DNA of 64,000 nucleotides from Cylindrotheca closterium (Eukaryota > Bacillariophyta > Bacillariophyceae > Bacillariales > Bacillariaceae). Positions 23,701-33,595 of the stretch are shown here, piece by piece (the first letter of the stretch is position 1; each line of letters begins with the position of its first letter). The notes beneath the pieces were generated by a model. The model saw nothing but the letters and a program-made list of their open reading frames with translations. It had not been told where the DNA came from and searched no databases. Position numbers and translations under genes: made by a program. The DNA is taken from the NCBI GenBank assembly GCA_933822405.4, contig CAKOGP040001881.1:1-64000 (forward strand), in the 5' to 3' direction.

Positions 23701-26700
23701 AATTATCGAAACTCTCGAACCACTCGCTATCGTCTTGATCAAAAATATCGTCGTCTCCCAAAGCTCCGCGGTCGACATTTTCTGTTTGGTCCACTAAATA
23801 TGTAGGCACTTTGTCTTCGATTTTCTGAAGCTTCTTTCCAAGCTGCGAAAGCAATTTGTCCGATCGGACAACGGAATTCTCGGACCTAGAATTGCCTTTG
23901 CCATCGGAAGACATGTCTTCAAAAGATTTCATGATTTCATGAAATAACCAGGATTCATCGGTTTCCAACGATTCCAGCAATTGCTGAAAGTTCTGCGTGT
24001 TCACTAAGAGAGAAAGAAATCGTTTCGACCGAGGTGAGATGCTTTTTTGAGAAGAGTGCCTACTTCGAGAAGAAAGGACATTTCCGACACCACGTGACCG
24101 TCGTTCTTCAAAAAGCGCAGGTGCAATCTTCAAAAACTTGTCCCGGTTAAACACAGGGCCAACACAGTCATCATATCCCCTAAACAGGCTTGAAATTTCA
24201 ATTGCAACGGAAATCCTAAATTCTCTCTCAGCCAAGCTCTCGCCTTCAAGCCTCGGCAGCGATTGCTCACCCAACATGGCATTGCCAAACTGTTCTTCCA
24301 CTTCTTCCTCGGCTCTGAGAAGTCGATGCCAGGCCTTCGATATGTTCGTGGCAACATTTGCGGGGAGTGGGGTAGGGGTCTTTCGCTCAATCTTGGACGA
24401 TCTCCTTCCACTTTCTAAGAACTCTAACGGTGAAATTCCGTTGTCGAGATCAATGACCACGATATCCTCGAGGGCATAAGGGTCGATCAGTTGCAAGTTA
24501 CAGGTAGGGATGCCCAATATGAATGATAGAGGGGCTTCGACAAACTCCAGCATTCCAAGAGGGAGGATGGGGATGTAAGGTAGCGACCACGTGAACGGAT
24601 AGACAAGTGCTGTTATCACCTCTGCAACCATAGCAATGTCCGCTGTGTCTCGGGAATGTATCAATATCTTGCATTCTGTTAGTACTGCAGCAAGCAAAAA
24701 TACCAAACCCTCTCCGCCAAGGAGCCTACAAACAGAAACCACAGATCGGCCATGAGGCAGGGCCGGCAAACCCATTGGTGTGGGCATTGATAGCAGGAAT
24801 CTATGTCCAGCGAGGAATGGTATCGACGAGTTTACTGCCCCTGCCATTGGCTTTTGAAAGTCTAATATCACGCTCATAAGGGACTCTTTGATATTCTTGT
24901 ATCGGTCATTGCCACTGTCAAGAGCCAAGCCCTCGCAAATTCGGAGTAGCATCGCCTCCATGGTCCCAACGATTGGGAGGTTGGATGTCAAACAGATCCC
25001 AATTGGTACCCACAGACGCCTTGCCGCGCCGGTTGATTTTGCTACGTTAGAAGAGTTCTGCGCAAAGTCTTCTTGGGTTGGATCAATTCCAAGGGGAGCA
25101 GGCGCGAAAAACCGAATAACGGCACTGTATGTCTTAACCAACTTGGAACCATACTTGTCTGAGTTGGAAGCAATTACAAACCAAGAAAACGACGTGGTAC
25201 AGCCCAAGCATGCATCAAACGTTGACAACGAAGATGCAATATTTGCTGGTGAGGAAGCTGAAAATCTCGATAATTTTAGGTCCTCATGAGATGGAGGCCC
25301 AGTCCCTCTCCACAACTTGCATCCTTCGGGGAAACAAAACCACTGGATCATCTCTGGAAGTAACGCATTCCTGCCATTTTTTTGATGAAATTCGTTGTTG
25401 GGTGGGAATTGTTCCAGAATTACAGACTCGGGGGTTGAATCTACCCAGCCCTTGTGTCCAGAGTCATTCTTTTGACTGCCGATGTCTCGGCAACCTACAA
25501 CAGAAACAAAGTCGACGACGCCTGGCTCCAAAACTGGATCTTCAACGACTACTTCATCTGCTTTATTTCGAGCCGAAGATGGGTTCATCATTGACAAGCG
25601 TTTCTGAGGGTGCATGGGGGGATCAGCGTCAACAATATCTTCGACCTTCGACTCATTTTCTTCTTTATCCATCGCCTCCATGCTCCCAAAGACAAGTTCT
25701 AAACGCACGCTTGGGTTCTTCCAACCACTCGAAGATACAGAAGAAGGGTTAGTAGCTTTTTCAAACTTGTACCATTGATCGAGTTTCACTGTTTCGTGTT
25801 TATCATCTGGCCTATCAAGGAATAGATTACTTAAAGGCAACACCAAAGAACCAATTCGAACGTCTTCTTTTGGGGTGATTTCTTTGTGCAAATCCGCATT
25901 ACAAATGCGAAGTGCGACAAGGTAGTCCGATTGCGGTGTGGTAGTTAGTTTCATTGGGATTTCCTTTTTTCCCTCTCCACCACGCACAGATGCTTTAGTG
26001 TTGTCGGCAGCCTTCTTTTGATCTTGCTCCATTATTTTTTTCGCCATCTCTGCAGCAGCTTCTGCGGCTTGTAGTTCCGCAACCTTCTTATTCGTTGCCC
26101 TATTCCAGAACGCACCAAATCCTCGAGCACTAGATTCGCTAGATTTGTTGCGGCTGAGTGAACGTACCGGGTCGCCATTTGCATCCATATGTCGCCCTGA
26201 TTTCAATCCATTGTTCTCTTGTGACATCTCATTCTGTACCCTTACCCGAAATGCATCGCATTGGCTAAGGGGTGGTGGGGATTCCGCTATGTTTTGTGGA
26301 GTGTCGACATTGTGAGCAGCGAGCTCAAGAAGCAACGCAACCTGATTGAGGTGTGAGATTCCATCCCATCTCAGTTCTTGAGAGAAGTCAACCATACCAC
26401 TGTCTCGCTTGCTCAGCATCTTCGACGTAGTATACCGAACCTGTGATGACTTGAGTTTGTCGATGCTGTTTCTCCCTAGTTTTTCCATCACCACGTTTGC
26501 AATTCTATCCGAAGGCTCGTCGGGCACACGAACGAAACCAGCCTTCACAAATGGGCACAGTGGCATACTGGGAGTGATATGTGGTGGTAAATCTTCGGCA
26601 GTAATCACCTTCAATTTTAAGCTCCATTTCGAGTCGCTGTCGTTGTCATTGCTGAGGGTGCTGGGTTCCAGTTCATCCAGATTTTCACGTGAAATTAATG

Positions 26701-28159
26701 TTTCCGCTGAATACTTTGTCGCATGATCTTGACCGCTCTGGTCAGTAGCTGGTGGGGAAAGCGCCCGGTAGCTCGTTTCACTATTCGAGCTTTCAGGTGG
26801 CGACTCCTTGACTGACGACTGCTCTGATGATGTCTCTTCAGCCGTCACTGATTGCTCGACAGATTGTGTCACTACCGATGGCATCTCTTCTCCCTCCTCT
26901 GTTTTTCCTTGTGTGGTTGAAGCTGAGTTGGCTCGTTCTGCAGCACGTGCTTCCCTCCGCACCCTCAATCGCTCCGTAAGACCAGTAGTCCTTGTATCGA
27001 CAGTTTTCATGCGTAATTGCTGCCTTTCTCTTCGTCTCGCTCCTCTATCGAACAAGCTAGGATCAACTCCATTCTGGACAAGGTCTTCGTCCGCACTTTT
27101 GGATCGTGGAGGAGGTGACCGACGTGCTGTAGGCTGGCGCTGTGTTCTTTCGCCTCTTCTTCCAGTAAATTCTGAATCCCCTGATCCCACAGACATTCCT
27201 GAGTATCCTGATGCTTCCGACAATGCGTCTTGTGAGTTTGACAACGACAACCTTTCTCGAGGTTGGCCCTCGTCTGCGTCCAAATTGGATACCACCGTAA
27301 CAGATTCTGAAGCGTTGCGACGCGCCCTTCGAGCCCTTAATCTGGCGTCAATGTCTTCTACACGATCCCAACGCGACTCGGCGCTAGCTTCTGATGACAT
27401 CCGTTCACTCCTGTCCCTCCTTCGCCGTGCACTCGACATCGAAGCTCCATCGTCATGTCTACTAGGGGACAAGTCTTTGAGCCGGTGCGATCTTACGCGG
27501 TTGGGTTTTGATTGCGTGTCACCTATCCTAGCACTTTCTCTCGGAACCAGACCCGCATCCTCCAACTCTCTTCTCGAAATTGCTGGTGTACTGCGGTGTT
27601 GAATTGGTGAAGACAATGTTTCTCCATTCGCCTTTGCTTCACGTAATTCCCGCCTTCTCATCCTATGTTCCATTCGTCTAGCCTCATTTCGACTTGGTGA
27701 CCTGCTTCCATCGTCGCCGCGGTCCAGGCGTTCTTGTCGCATTCTTCTGGCACGGATTCCACGAATGCGCTCGAGCTCGTCTTCATGGTTTGGAGTTGAC
27801 ACGGATGCTCGAGATCGGCCTGATTTTGCAGAGGCATCATCTGTAGCAGCGTCTAGAACTCGACTAACCCTTTCTGACCGAGAGGTAGGATTGTAGGTTC
27901 GATCGCGAGAACGCGCATTGGCAGCAATCCCAGCTGTTGATGACGGTCGACCATCTGGTTCTAAATTGTCACCGGATGTAGCTTCCCCTGGACGCCGAGT
28001 CTGTCTCCTTCCTTGCGACGACAGTGAATGTGAGCTAGACCCCATCGGTTCACCGTCGCCATCGTCACTGTCTCCGCTACCAGAGCCTCGATGTCGAGCT
28101 CGTCGCCGGATAGTGGAATGATCATCCTCGTCACCTATGGATCGACGATTAGTAGACAT
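20783..28159 (-). CDS. SCD1-like DENN domain / WD40 repeat protein
   Basis: A 2458-residue single-exon protein. DENN domains are Rab guanine-nucleotide exchange modules; a DENN N-terminal to a WD40 propeller is the plan of plant SCD1, which acts in cytokinesis and clathrin-linked traffic. Residues 1-500 are Arg/Ser-rich and probably disordered. A C2-like region may lie at about 505-840 (begins WSLKLKVITAEDLPP). The tripartite DENN spans about 880-1340, with a core containing RSVVSVCRLLGGEGLVFLLA and AEVITALVYPFTWSLPYIPI. An acidic linker precedes a C-terminal propeller (about 1970-2455) with eight recognisable blades ending in motifs such as LRVWSV, IKLWSL, LRVWDL, IALWDA, ISTWDF and IREWDI. 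The start is the first ATG of the frame (MSTNRRSIGDEDD); the frame continues upstream without an ATG. The exact Rab partner is unknown. Confidence 0.88.
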   Translation of the reverse strand: MSTNRRSIGDEDDHSTIRRRARHRGSGSGDSDDGDGEPMGSSSHSLSSQGRRQTRRPGEATSGDNLEPDGRPSSTAGIAANARSRDRTYNPTSRSERVSRVLDAATDDASAKSGRSRASVSTPNHEDELERIRGIRARRMRQERLDRGDDGSRSPSRNEARRMEHRMRRRELREAKANGETLSSPIQHRSTPAISRRELEDAGLVPRESARIGDTQSKPNRVRSHRLKDLSPSRHDDGASMSSARRRRDRSERMSSEASAESRWDRVEDIDARLRARRARRNASESVTVVSNLDADEGQPRERLSLSNSQDALSEASGYSGMSVGSGDSEFTGRRGERTQRQPTARRSPPPRSKSADEDLVQNGVDPSLFDRGARRRERQQLRMKTVDTRTTGLTERLRVRREARAAERANSASTTQGKTEEGEEMPSVVTQSVEQSVTAEETSSEQSSVKESPPESSNSETSYRALSPPATDQSGQDHATKYSAETLISRENLDELEPSTLSNDNDSDSKWSLKLKVITAEDLPPHITPSMPLCPFVKAGFVRVPDEPSDRIANVVMEKLGRNSIDKLKSSQVRYTTSKMLSKRDSGMVDFSQELRWDGISHLNQVALLLELAAHNVDTPQNIAESPPPLSQCDAFRVRVQNEMSQENNGLKSGRHMDANGDPVRSLSRNKSSESSARGFGAFWNRATNKKVAELQAAEAAAEMAKKIMEQDQKKAADNTKASVRGGEGKKEIPMKLTTTPQSDYLVALRICNADLHKEITPKEDVRIGSLVLPLSNLFLDRPDDKHETVKLDQWYKFEKATNPSSVSSSGWKNPSVRLELVFGSMEAMDKEENESKVEDIVDADPPMHPQKRLSMMNPSSARNKADEVVVEDPVLEPGVVDFVSVVGCRDIGSQKNDSGHKGWVDSTPESVILEQFPPNNEFHQKNGRNALLPEMIQWFCFPEGCKLWRGTGPPSHEDLKLSRFSASSPANIASSLSTFDACLGCTTSFSWFVIASNSDKYGSKLVKTYSAVIRFFAPAPLGIDPTQEDFAQNSSNVAKSTGAARRLWVPIGICLTSNLPIVGTMEAMLLRICEGLALDSGNDRYKNIKESLMSVILDFQKPMAGAVNSSIPFLAGHRFLLSMPTPMGLPALPHGRSVVSVCRLLGGEGLVFLLAAVLTECKILIHSRDTADIAMVAEVITALVYPFTWSLPYIPILPLGMLEFVEAPLSFILGIPTCNLQLIDPYALEDIVVIDLDNGISPLEFLESGRRSSKIERKTPTPLPANVATNISKAWHRLLRAEEEVEEQFGNAMLGEQSLPRLEGESLAEREFRISVAIEISSLFRGYDDCVGPVFNRDKFLKIAPALFEERRSRGVGNVLSSRSRHSSQKSISPRSKRFLSLLVNTQNFQQLLESLETDESWLFHEIMKSFEDMSSDGKGNSRSENSVVRSDKLLSQLGKKLQKIEDKVPTYLVDQTENVDRGALGDDDIFDQDDSEWFESFDNFGFDASAPNAEDSFRSIADGMLIEIDHPSAPEGSGDPNAISLEYLQKLEATPWKYKPIFEMSIGADGSYNESHPSKPRVKLRDAIGERRFRDWKIARDQKAGNDVDLAFLHDSIRAPKQSVAVDLRSLVSSATDDTATMISMSSSSSSLRSILPPEQQRVDDAKNRDLIRRCLDKANVSNGNWSEYNGGTDEDGFNPFLENGRDLMEEAEKALRNPTAQRFLLSILAQRSRLENQRARTLRHRQSSVASAASRVSEIAFECLVRLVCAMLDSCMEYNEFELAYRLLTHSAGFVMVTQSETSEDEDAENVVSMTSRIGLHPIFANIGVWRTVMSLHLRDRLSEIKSESVSSDDESEEEEEEGVLEYEAAVATLYEMVGYEIPGEELSRFAMHASEENGWFCDDRGRQLLMIARRIAIRRDQVEVGGAGDQDYMDLIRKSKDSEPDTVSLSIAEVETREWMEVGWCHPAAPSSVIRQDATAPKLSSGFMKRSPITAVASFGCSVIATGGLDGSVFMAHSIPDTSNIGESPPAVRGIHLDWGSASRAGTGMSSDGVYGVGAVSCLAASHGNGEHSTVRSNKDSTDKQSGAETLLASMEGSRVVAGTTAGDLRVWSVKDIYSAVLASQKEEDSDTKSMFGGGNVSNRLRFSLRGRALAGHRGGVTCIDVPSNVYRPDSLVTGGADGLIKLWSLRALATGRRSSSMTSQQDADGTEAQSRGGDALSVFSGHTSRVICVLSAWHGDRLLSGGADRTLRVWDLASGNGKCINKLVGHSGWVTMVKYWGPNTVVSASTDRSIALWDARLRDSPLFLLRSHSSPISDFLVGSRTDPMMISAGTDGTISTWDFRKLSGSRNMKFGTPDNDDSLSCHVVRVPARSLAHEINGTEKLATSSVRLARGFCSSRSSFLSVGSDAVIREWDISTGHQLDSLTTGHADAVTCVQSFGQSDGMTPSSRLQEGMITSSWDGTIRMKFKKT

Positions 28160-28478
28160 ACTCAGTCCTGTCTTTCTATTGAGTATCCAGAAATCTACAA
28201 ACCGATGGACTCTATCATAAAGAGCAAAATTCCGGGATGCCTTGCTTTGTTTCTTTGTCCTGTTCAACCATCCCTACTAACCCTCAAAGCCCGCCCCCAA
28301 TGTCCAGCACATAGTATATTATCGGATGTCCTATACGACAAACGCGGCAGCATGCTTGCGTTGCACATCGAATTCCAAAACTCAACCAACACCTCATGAT
28401 TATTCATCATCATTCTTGATTAAAAAAATATGCATTAAAGTAAACAGATTGCTATAGAAACTTTAAAGTGCATCAAAG
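28160..28478. promoter_or_regulatory. Divergent promoter region (DENN/WD40 / Trx-NTR)
   Basis: 319 bp between two divergent ATGs. It is A/T-rich toward the Trx-NTR gene. No specific element is recognised. Confidence 0.4.
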
Positions 28479-30999
28479 ATGTCAAAAACAATATTGTTGA
28501 TATTACTCGCGACTCTGCTTCATTCTTGTGTTGCACGACCTGTCGTCCGAAGGTGAGCCTGCTGTTACTTGCTTCATTCGTGCTCGTTAAGAATTACATG
28601 AAAGCTCATTGATTGAACTGTTCTTCTATTTTCAATTGAAGCATCCGTTCGGCACACGAATTCGATCGTTTATTGAATAAACATGCTACTGAAACTGGAC
28701 TGCCAGTTGTTGTTGATTTCTATAGGTAGGTTGAAGTTCGTGAATGATCGTGAATGTGTTCTTCAGCATTGGACAAAACGTTTTCATTGTCGGAGCTCGT
28801 TACAGCTGTGCCGTAGTAGTATCTTCGACTGATGTCACCTTCACACCAGTGGAATGGGTTCTCTCCAAGACGTTTGTCAGAGGCTCAGACCCGCTTCATT
28901 GGTTCAGTCTCCTTGTCGCGTGGAGATGCTTTGCTGCGAACACGAAGTCATGTTGCAGCTGCGACTCTATTGCGTTCACCTTTGTCCAATACTGTTCTGG
29001 CTCGTAAAGCTTGCTCCGCGGATGCAACCGAGCTTTGTCCAATCTGTGTACTAGAGGAAGGATATGTGTGATCGCATTTGCTTGCTTGTCAATCATGTTT
29101 TGCTCACTCATTGATCACCATTCAATGCCAGTGATGGGTGCGGTCCATGTCGCATGATGGCTCCTATATTTAAAAAGGTAGCAGCAGACTATGTAGATAA
29201 GGCTGTGTTTGTTAAGGTGGACACAAACGCCCAGTATGAATTGAGCTCGCGTTATCAGATTAGATCGTTACCCACATTTCAGTGGTTCATTGGGGGTAAG
29301 AGATCCGATGAGGCCAAGGGTGGTATTGGTGAAGGCCCGTTGCGGCAAATGACGGATAAGGCAATAAGACAAGCGGAAATCGAGAACGTTGAATTGGAAC
29401 TGAACCACTTGGTCTCTTATTTTTCGGAAGTCAATCCAGAAAAGACAGAGGCCGACGTAGAAAATGTTTACAACAAATGCGTCGAGATGAACAAGGAGTC
29501 CAGCCGGTGCCAAGGAAGTGCAGCCAACAACCTCTTGCGAAAGCTGCGAAAGAAATATAAGAAGTCACCCAAAACAACTGCTCTCTTCAGCGCCAAAGAA
29601 AGACAATCGAAGGAATCACACGATACGAAACCAACCCAAAAGTCGAAGGATAAGCCCACTTCACGTGCAGGTCCAAACCTTCACCTAGCAACCAAAGAAC
29701 AGTTGCGAGAAGAACTGGAAAAGAGATTGGACGAAGAAAGAGATGCCCAAGTAGAAAATGAGACTGACGAAGACGAAGAAGCACTGGATCAGCATTATAG
29801 TTGGGTACCAGGTCCCTTCCCTGAGCGTGTCACGATTGTAAGTGCATCCTAGTTGCCGTGAGTCGGAAAAGTTCAGAGGATATTTCTAATGGGCTATTCT
29901 TTAGGTTGGAGGAGGACCTGCGGGACTTGCAGCAGCGGTGTACGCCGCACGCGCGGGATTGAAACCTTTGGTCATTGCTCCCAGTATGGGCGGTCAGCTA
30001 CAGGGAAAGGGAGTAGACGTTGAAAACTATCCTGGGTTGCACAATGTTACTGGTCCTGCAGTTATCTCGGCAATGAGAGAGCAGGCGGCGTTCTTTGGAA
30101 CCGTCTTCGAGGAGGACATGGTTCTGAAAATCGACGCTTCTCAACGACCACTACGAGTTTTCACTAATTCCACTGGAGCTATTGAAACTCATTCCATTAT
30201 TGTTGCCACTGGTGCCGATAGTAGATGGCTCGGGATTGAAGGGGAATACGACCTTCGTGGTGGCGGAGTAAGCTCTTGCGCAACCTGTGACGGATTCTTG
30301 TACTCTGGGAAACATGTGGTGGTCGTGGGAGGTGGAGATGCAGCTGCTGAAGATGCTATGCACTTGGCTCGTTTTGCGAAGGTGACGGTAGTTCACCGCC
30401 GCGATTCCTTCAGAGCATCCAAAGTCCTAGCAGACCGCGTTAAGAATCATCCTAATATCAAGATCAAATGGAATACTGTTGTCGACAAGATTGTTGGGAA
30501 GGCCATTGATCAAAATGAGGGCGAGGACGTTGAACTTGCCAAGGTTGTGACTGGTGCTCTTTTGCGAAACGTGGAATCACAGGAGTTGGACGAAATCAGC
30601 TGTGATGCAGTTTTCATCGCGATTGGCCACACCCCAAACACTGGCTTTTTGCAAGGTGTCGTCGAGTTCGATCCCGAACACGACGGATACGTCAAGACTG
30701 TTGGTCCGAGTACAAAGACATCTGTAGCGGGGATATTTGCGGCTGGAGATGTATCCGATGCTGTCTACCGACAAGCGATTACTTCAGCAGGGAGTGGAGC
30801 TGCTGCAGCATTGGATGCAGAGCGTTGGTTGAGTGAAGAGGGACTTGGAAACGAAGCTGCTGAGTTCGAGGCTGAGCTCTTGGCCGAAATTATGGACAAT
30901 TCCAGTGATCATGCCGAAGCTGCAAGTGGCTATAACGCGTACGAGGATGCAGGAGGTCGAATGAGTGGAATGAAAGAAACTGTCACTTCTGAGTTATAA
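28479..30999 (+). CDS. Secretory thioredoxin-thioredoxin reductase fusion
   Basis: Four exons (28479-28552, 28642-28725, 29132-29837, 29905-30999) give 652 residues; all joints are GT-AG with matching phases. Residues 1-20 are a signal peptide (MSKTILLILLATLLHSC...) without a following Phe/AFAP motif, so the ER or secretory route is more likely than plastid. A thioredoxin domain follows (about 25-130): VVVDFYSDGCGPCRMM, cysteines 56 and 59, with Gly instead of the usual Trp before CGPC, and the cis-Pro in RSLPTFQWF. A charged linker (about 140-285) contains a helical Cys-bearing segment (VENVYNKCVEMN). From residue 289 comes a low-Mr NADPH-thioredoxin reductase: FAD site VGGGPAGLAAAVYAA, redox centre SCATCDG (Cys 413 and 416), NADPH site VVGGGDAAAEDA with HRRDSF, and GIFAAGDV. 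The fusion could reduce its own Trx domain with NADPH. Plant NTRC has the reverse order. Confidence 0.9.
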
Positions 31000-31217
31000 A
31001 CGAATATAAATGCAATAAACACCGTAGTGCTGAAGCAGTACGCATTCATAGCAAATTCGCCGTAACGGGATGGCTTCAATTTATCAAACTGCAAATAGAT
31101 TGTGACCGGTCGATGTTCTTCTTGATATCTTTCAAAATTTGTCCGCCTATCTAACAAGTTTGTGACCGCGTACACACTTCACAGCATAGATTGAACTCGT
31201 CCTGTTACAAAACAAAA

Positions 31218-33034
31218 TCATATCCTCCCACGAATCGCTTTGAAAAATGACTTGGCACTAGAAACTGTCTCTTTTTCGCCTTCTTTATGAACCCAAAAGG
31301 TATTCATAGATCCCTTCCCCTTGATGCTGATTGCTCCTCGGGGATAAATTCGAATCCCCGGAGCTTGTTCTTCCAGTAGCTGAGCAGAAGCGTCACTGCA
31401 ATGTATCAAATTCTTTGCCGAATTACTTTCCATCCGACTAGCACTGTCGACAGATTTCAGCAGTTGGTGAGTTAATGAATTGGAAAGTGGTTCTCAAACG
31501 ATAATTACGGCCGCTTACTTACGTATTCACTGTGTCTCCAAAGAGGCAGTATCTTCACAGTTGGGAATGAAAACACAGGAATTAGCCTTTATAAAACATA
31601 GCAGGAAAAAGCAAACTTCCAATGGAACCAGTACCTTGGATTCTTCGAGCCAACAACGTTGCTAACCACAGGACCAGAATGAAATCCAACTCGGATGTTG
31701 ACATACCCTCTTGCCGGATCGTCTTTGTCTATAAGTGTTTTCTGCGCCACCCGGATCGCATCAATTGAAAATTCAGCGATTCGTTTGCAGTGATCTGACT
31801 GTTTCTTGGCTAGGTTGGTAACTGCCATGTAAGCATCACCAATTGTCTCTACTTTGAACACGTCATGGTAACTAGAAAGGGCGTCGAATGAGTGGTAGAG
31901 CCGATCAAGCATATCGGAGATCTTCAATGGATCCAGTGTGGAAGAAATGTCAGTAAAGCCCACAATATCTGAGAAGAAAATAGTGACAAGTTCGTGATTC
32001 TCTGGTTCGATCTTTTGGCCAGCCACAAGAGCCTCGGCAATATGACGCGGAAAGACGGAGAATAGAATATTGTCCGTTCTACTCATGTGTTGTTGCCATT
32101 TGGAATCAATCTCTAGTGCAGTTTCGGTGCCACGAAAGGCTCCGATATCTTGCACACTCATACTCTGCAAGGCTCCAGTCGCTGATTCAGTTTCTGAGTC
32201 AATATCCGAAGCCTCTGATTCCTCCGAGTGATAAATCAAGGTAGAATGGCTTTGCGTATGTCTGACATGCGCACTACTGGATTTGCCAGAATTATACGAA
32301 TTTGAGTATTCCAAATTTGATTTCGGGCCCGTACGCACCGCCTTGTGATTCGTTACCATTGGACGACCTACTACTAGAGCACCGGGTGATCGAGTTGCGG
32401 CCCCATCGTTGTTGAGAGTACTGCTCCCTATGGATCTCCGGCGGCGACCAGAGACCGAATGCGGTACTTTTGCGGGTGCCACTATAGCCGTAGGCCCAGG
32501 AGAGAGTGCTCTCGTAGAAATTTTCTCCGTAGAATTTTTCTTTCCGCTGCGGGTTTTGCCACTTCTAGTCGATCGTTTTGATGAGTCCTTTGAGTCCTTT
32601 TCCCGAAAGCTCTTTGGAACCTTGAGAGAGCTGGCAGATGCATTCAGCATTTCATCGGGCGTTCCTTGAGTGCTACTGCGGACCCGCTGCTTTCGAGGAG
32701 TTGGAGATTTAGATGAGTGGTTTAGGTGATTGGCACTGTTGTTTAAAGAATGGGACCGATTTTTTCCTTCGTTTTTGGATTTGCTTCGGGTGGATCGCTT
32801 GCTAGACCTTTGAGAACATTCTTCTTCATCTTGTATGTCTAGTGATGGAACCCGACGCCGCTGTGAAGTAGAGGGTGACGACTGCGGCGTAGTTGACACA
32901 GTTGTAGGGCGAGGGGTAGTTGATCGAACTGGGGATCGTCCTCCTTTTCTGCGACCGACACTTTTCGAAACCACACTTTCTGGCATGCTGGAAACTCTTC
33001 CTACATGTCGCCGGTTGGGTATTGTTCGTGGCAT
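31218..33034 (-). CDS. Class III nucleotide cyclase, guanylate-cyclase-like, soluble
   Basis: A catalytic cyclase domain (about residues 340-520 of 551) behind a roughly 320-residue Ser/Arg-rich disordered N-terminus; no membrane segment is seen. Exons (transcript order) are 33034-31635, 31552-31523 and 31443-31218; the middle exon is only 30 nt. It restores the conserved run NPRY-CLFGDTVNT-ASRMES. Metal-binding aspartates are in FFSDIVGF and ETIGDAYM. The purine-selecting positions are Glu (KVETIGDAYM) and Cys (RYCLFGD), the guanylate-cyclase pair rather than the Lys/Asp of adenylate cyclases. I therefore infer cGMP production, with adenylate cyclase activity less likely. The preceding ISSTLDPLKISDMLDRLY helix is typical. 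The start is the first ATG (MPRTIPNRR). It converges with the Trx-NTR gene and diverges from the ArfGAP gene. Confidence 0.9.
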
Positions 33035-33595
33035 CGTATTGTATTGATTCAAGCTCTATGATGAGGAACTCCTCATTCGCCAGTGCATCAATGTTCCCAA
33101 AACGTTCGGATGTTGAGAGCGGGTTCTTCGACACTCGATTTCAGATCAATCAACTAATTGAAATGGCTCTTCAGAAGCTGAAGGGAGTTGGGATGCTTTA
33201 TTGATTAATTTTTTCCTGCGCTCGTTTGGATTCGTAGTTACTACCTATCGACTTGGCAACATCGAGAGTTTTGTAAGAGTCTCCTTTCCTGTGCATGCAT
33301 GGTCGTGAAAAGAAAAAAAGACCCAAAAGACCTGTTTCGGACCAGCCGTCTGTCCGTTTCCCGATTTTATTGCTTGGCGAGCCAGCGTGTGAACTCTGGA
33401 ACAAACAACAGTGAGAAGTCACTAGAAATGACGAAATACTGAACCGGTACGGTGCTGTATAAACCACGGTGAAGTGAGGGGAAGTCTCGTTGTTACCAAG
33501 TCTCGTTGTTACCATCTTCATCCATTCGTTTGTTTTTCGCTTCAATCCACAACCCGATTTTTCATCGACCATCATAAAAACATCAGAATCTCGCC
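33035..33595. promoter_or_regulatory. Divergent promoter region (cyclase / ArfGAP) with 16-bp tandem repeat
   Basis: 561 bp between divergent start codons. GTCTCGTTGTTACCA is directly repeated (33484-33499 and 33500-33514) about 80-110 nt upstream of the ArfGAP ATG. An ACCGGTACGG element lies near 33444. No gene is seen. Confidence 0.5.

Noticed and set aside
26808..27602. 264-codon plus-strand frame inside the DENN/WD40 gene
   Set aside because: It is antisense to the Arg/Ser-rich disordered region of a clear gene; low complexity with no domain.
28160..28267. N-terminal extension of the DENN/WD40 protein
   Set aside because: The frame is open upstream but begins at TTG with no ATG; the first ATG is at 28159.
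28726..29131. Possible extra coding exon in the long Trx-NTR intron
   Set aside because: The flanking exons join in phase to give an intact thioredoxin active site; frames in the intron show no similarity to Trx or NTR.
31340..31365. TTCGAATCCCC run resembling a tRNA T-loop
   Set aside because: It lies in the last exon of the cyclase, and no acceptor stem or anticodon arm can be formed around it.
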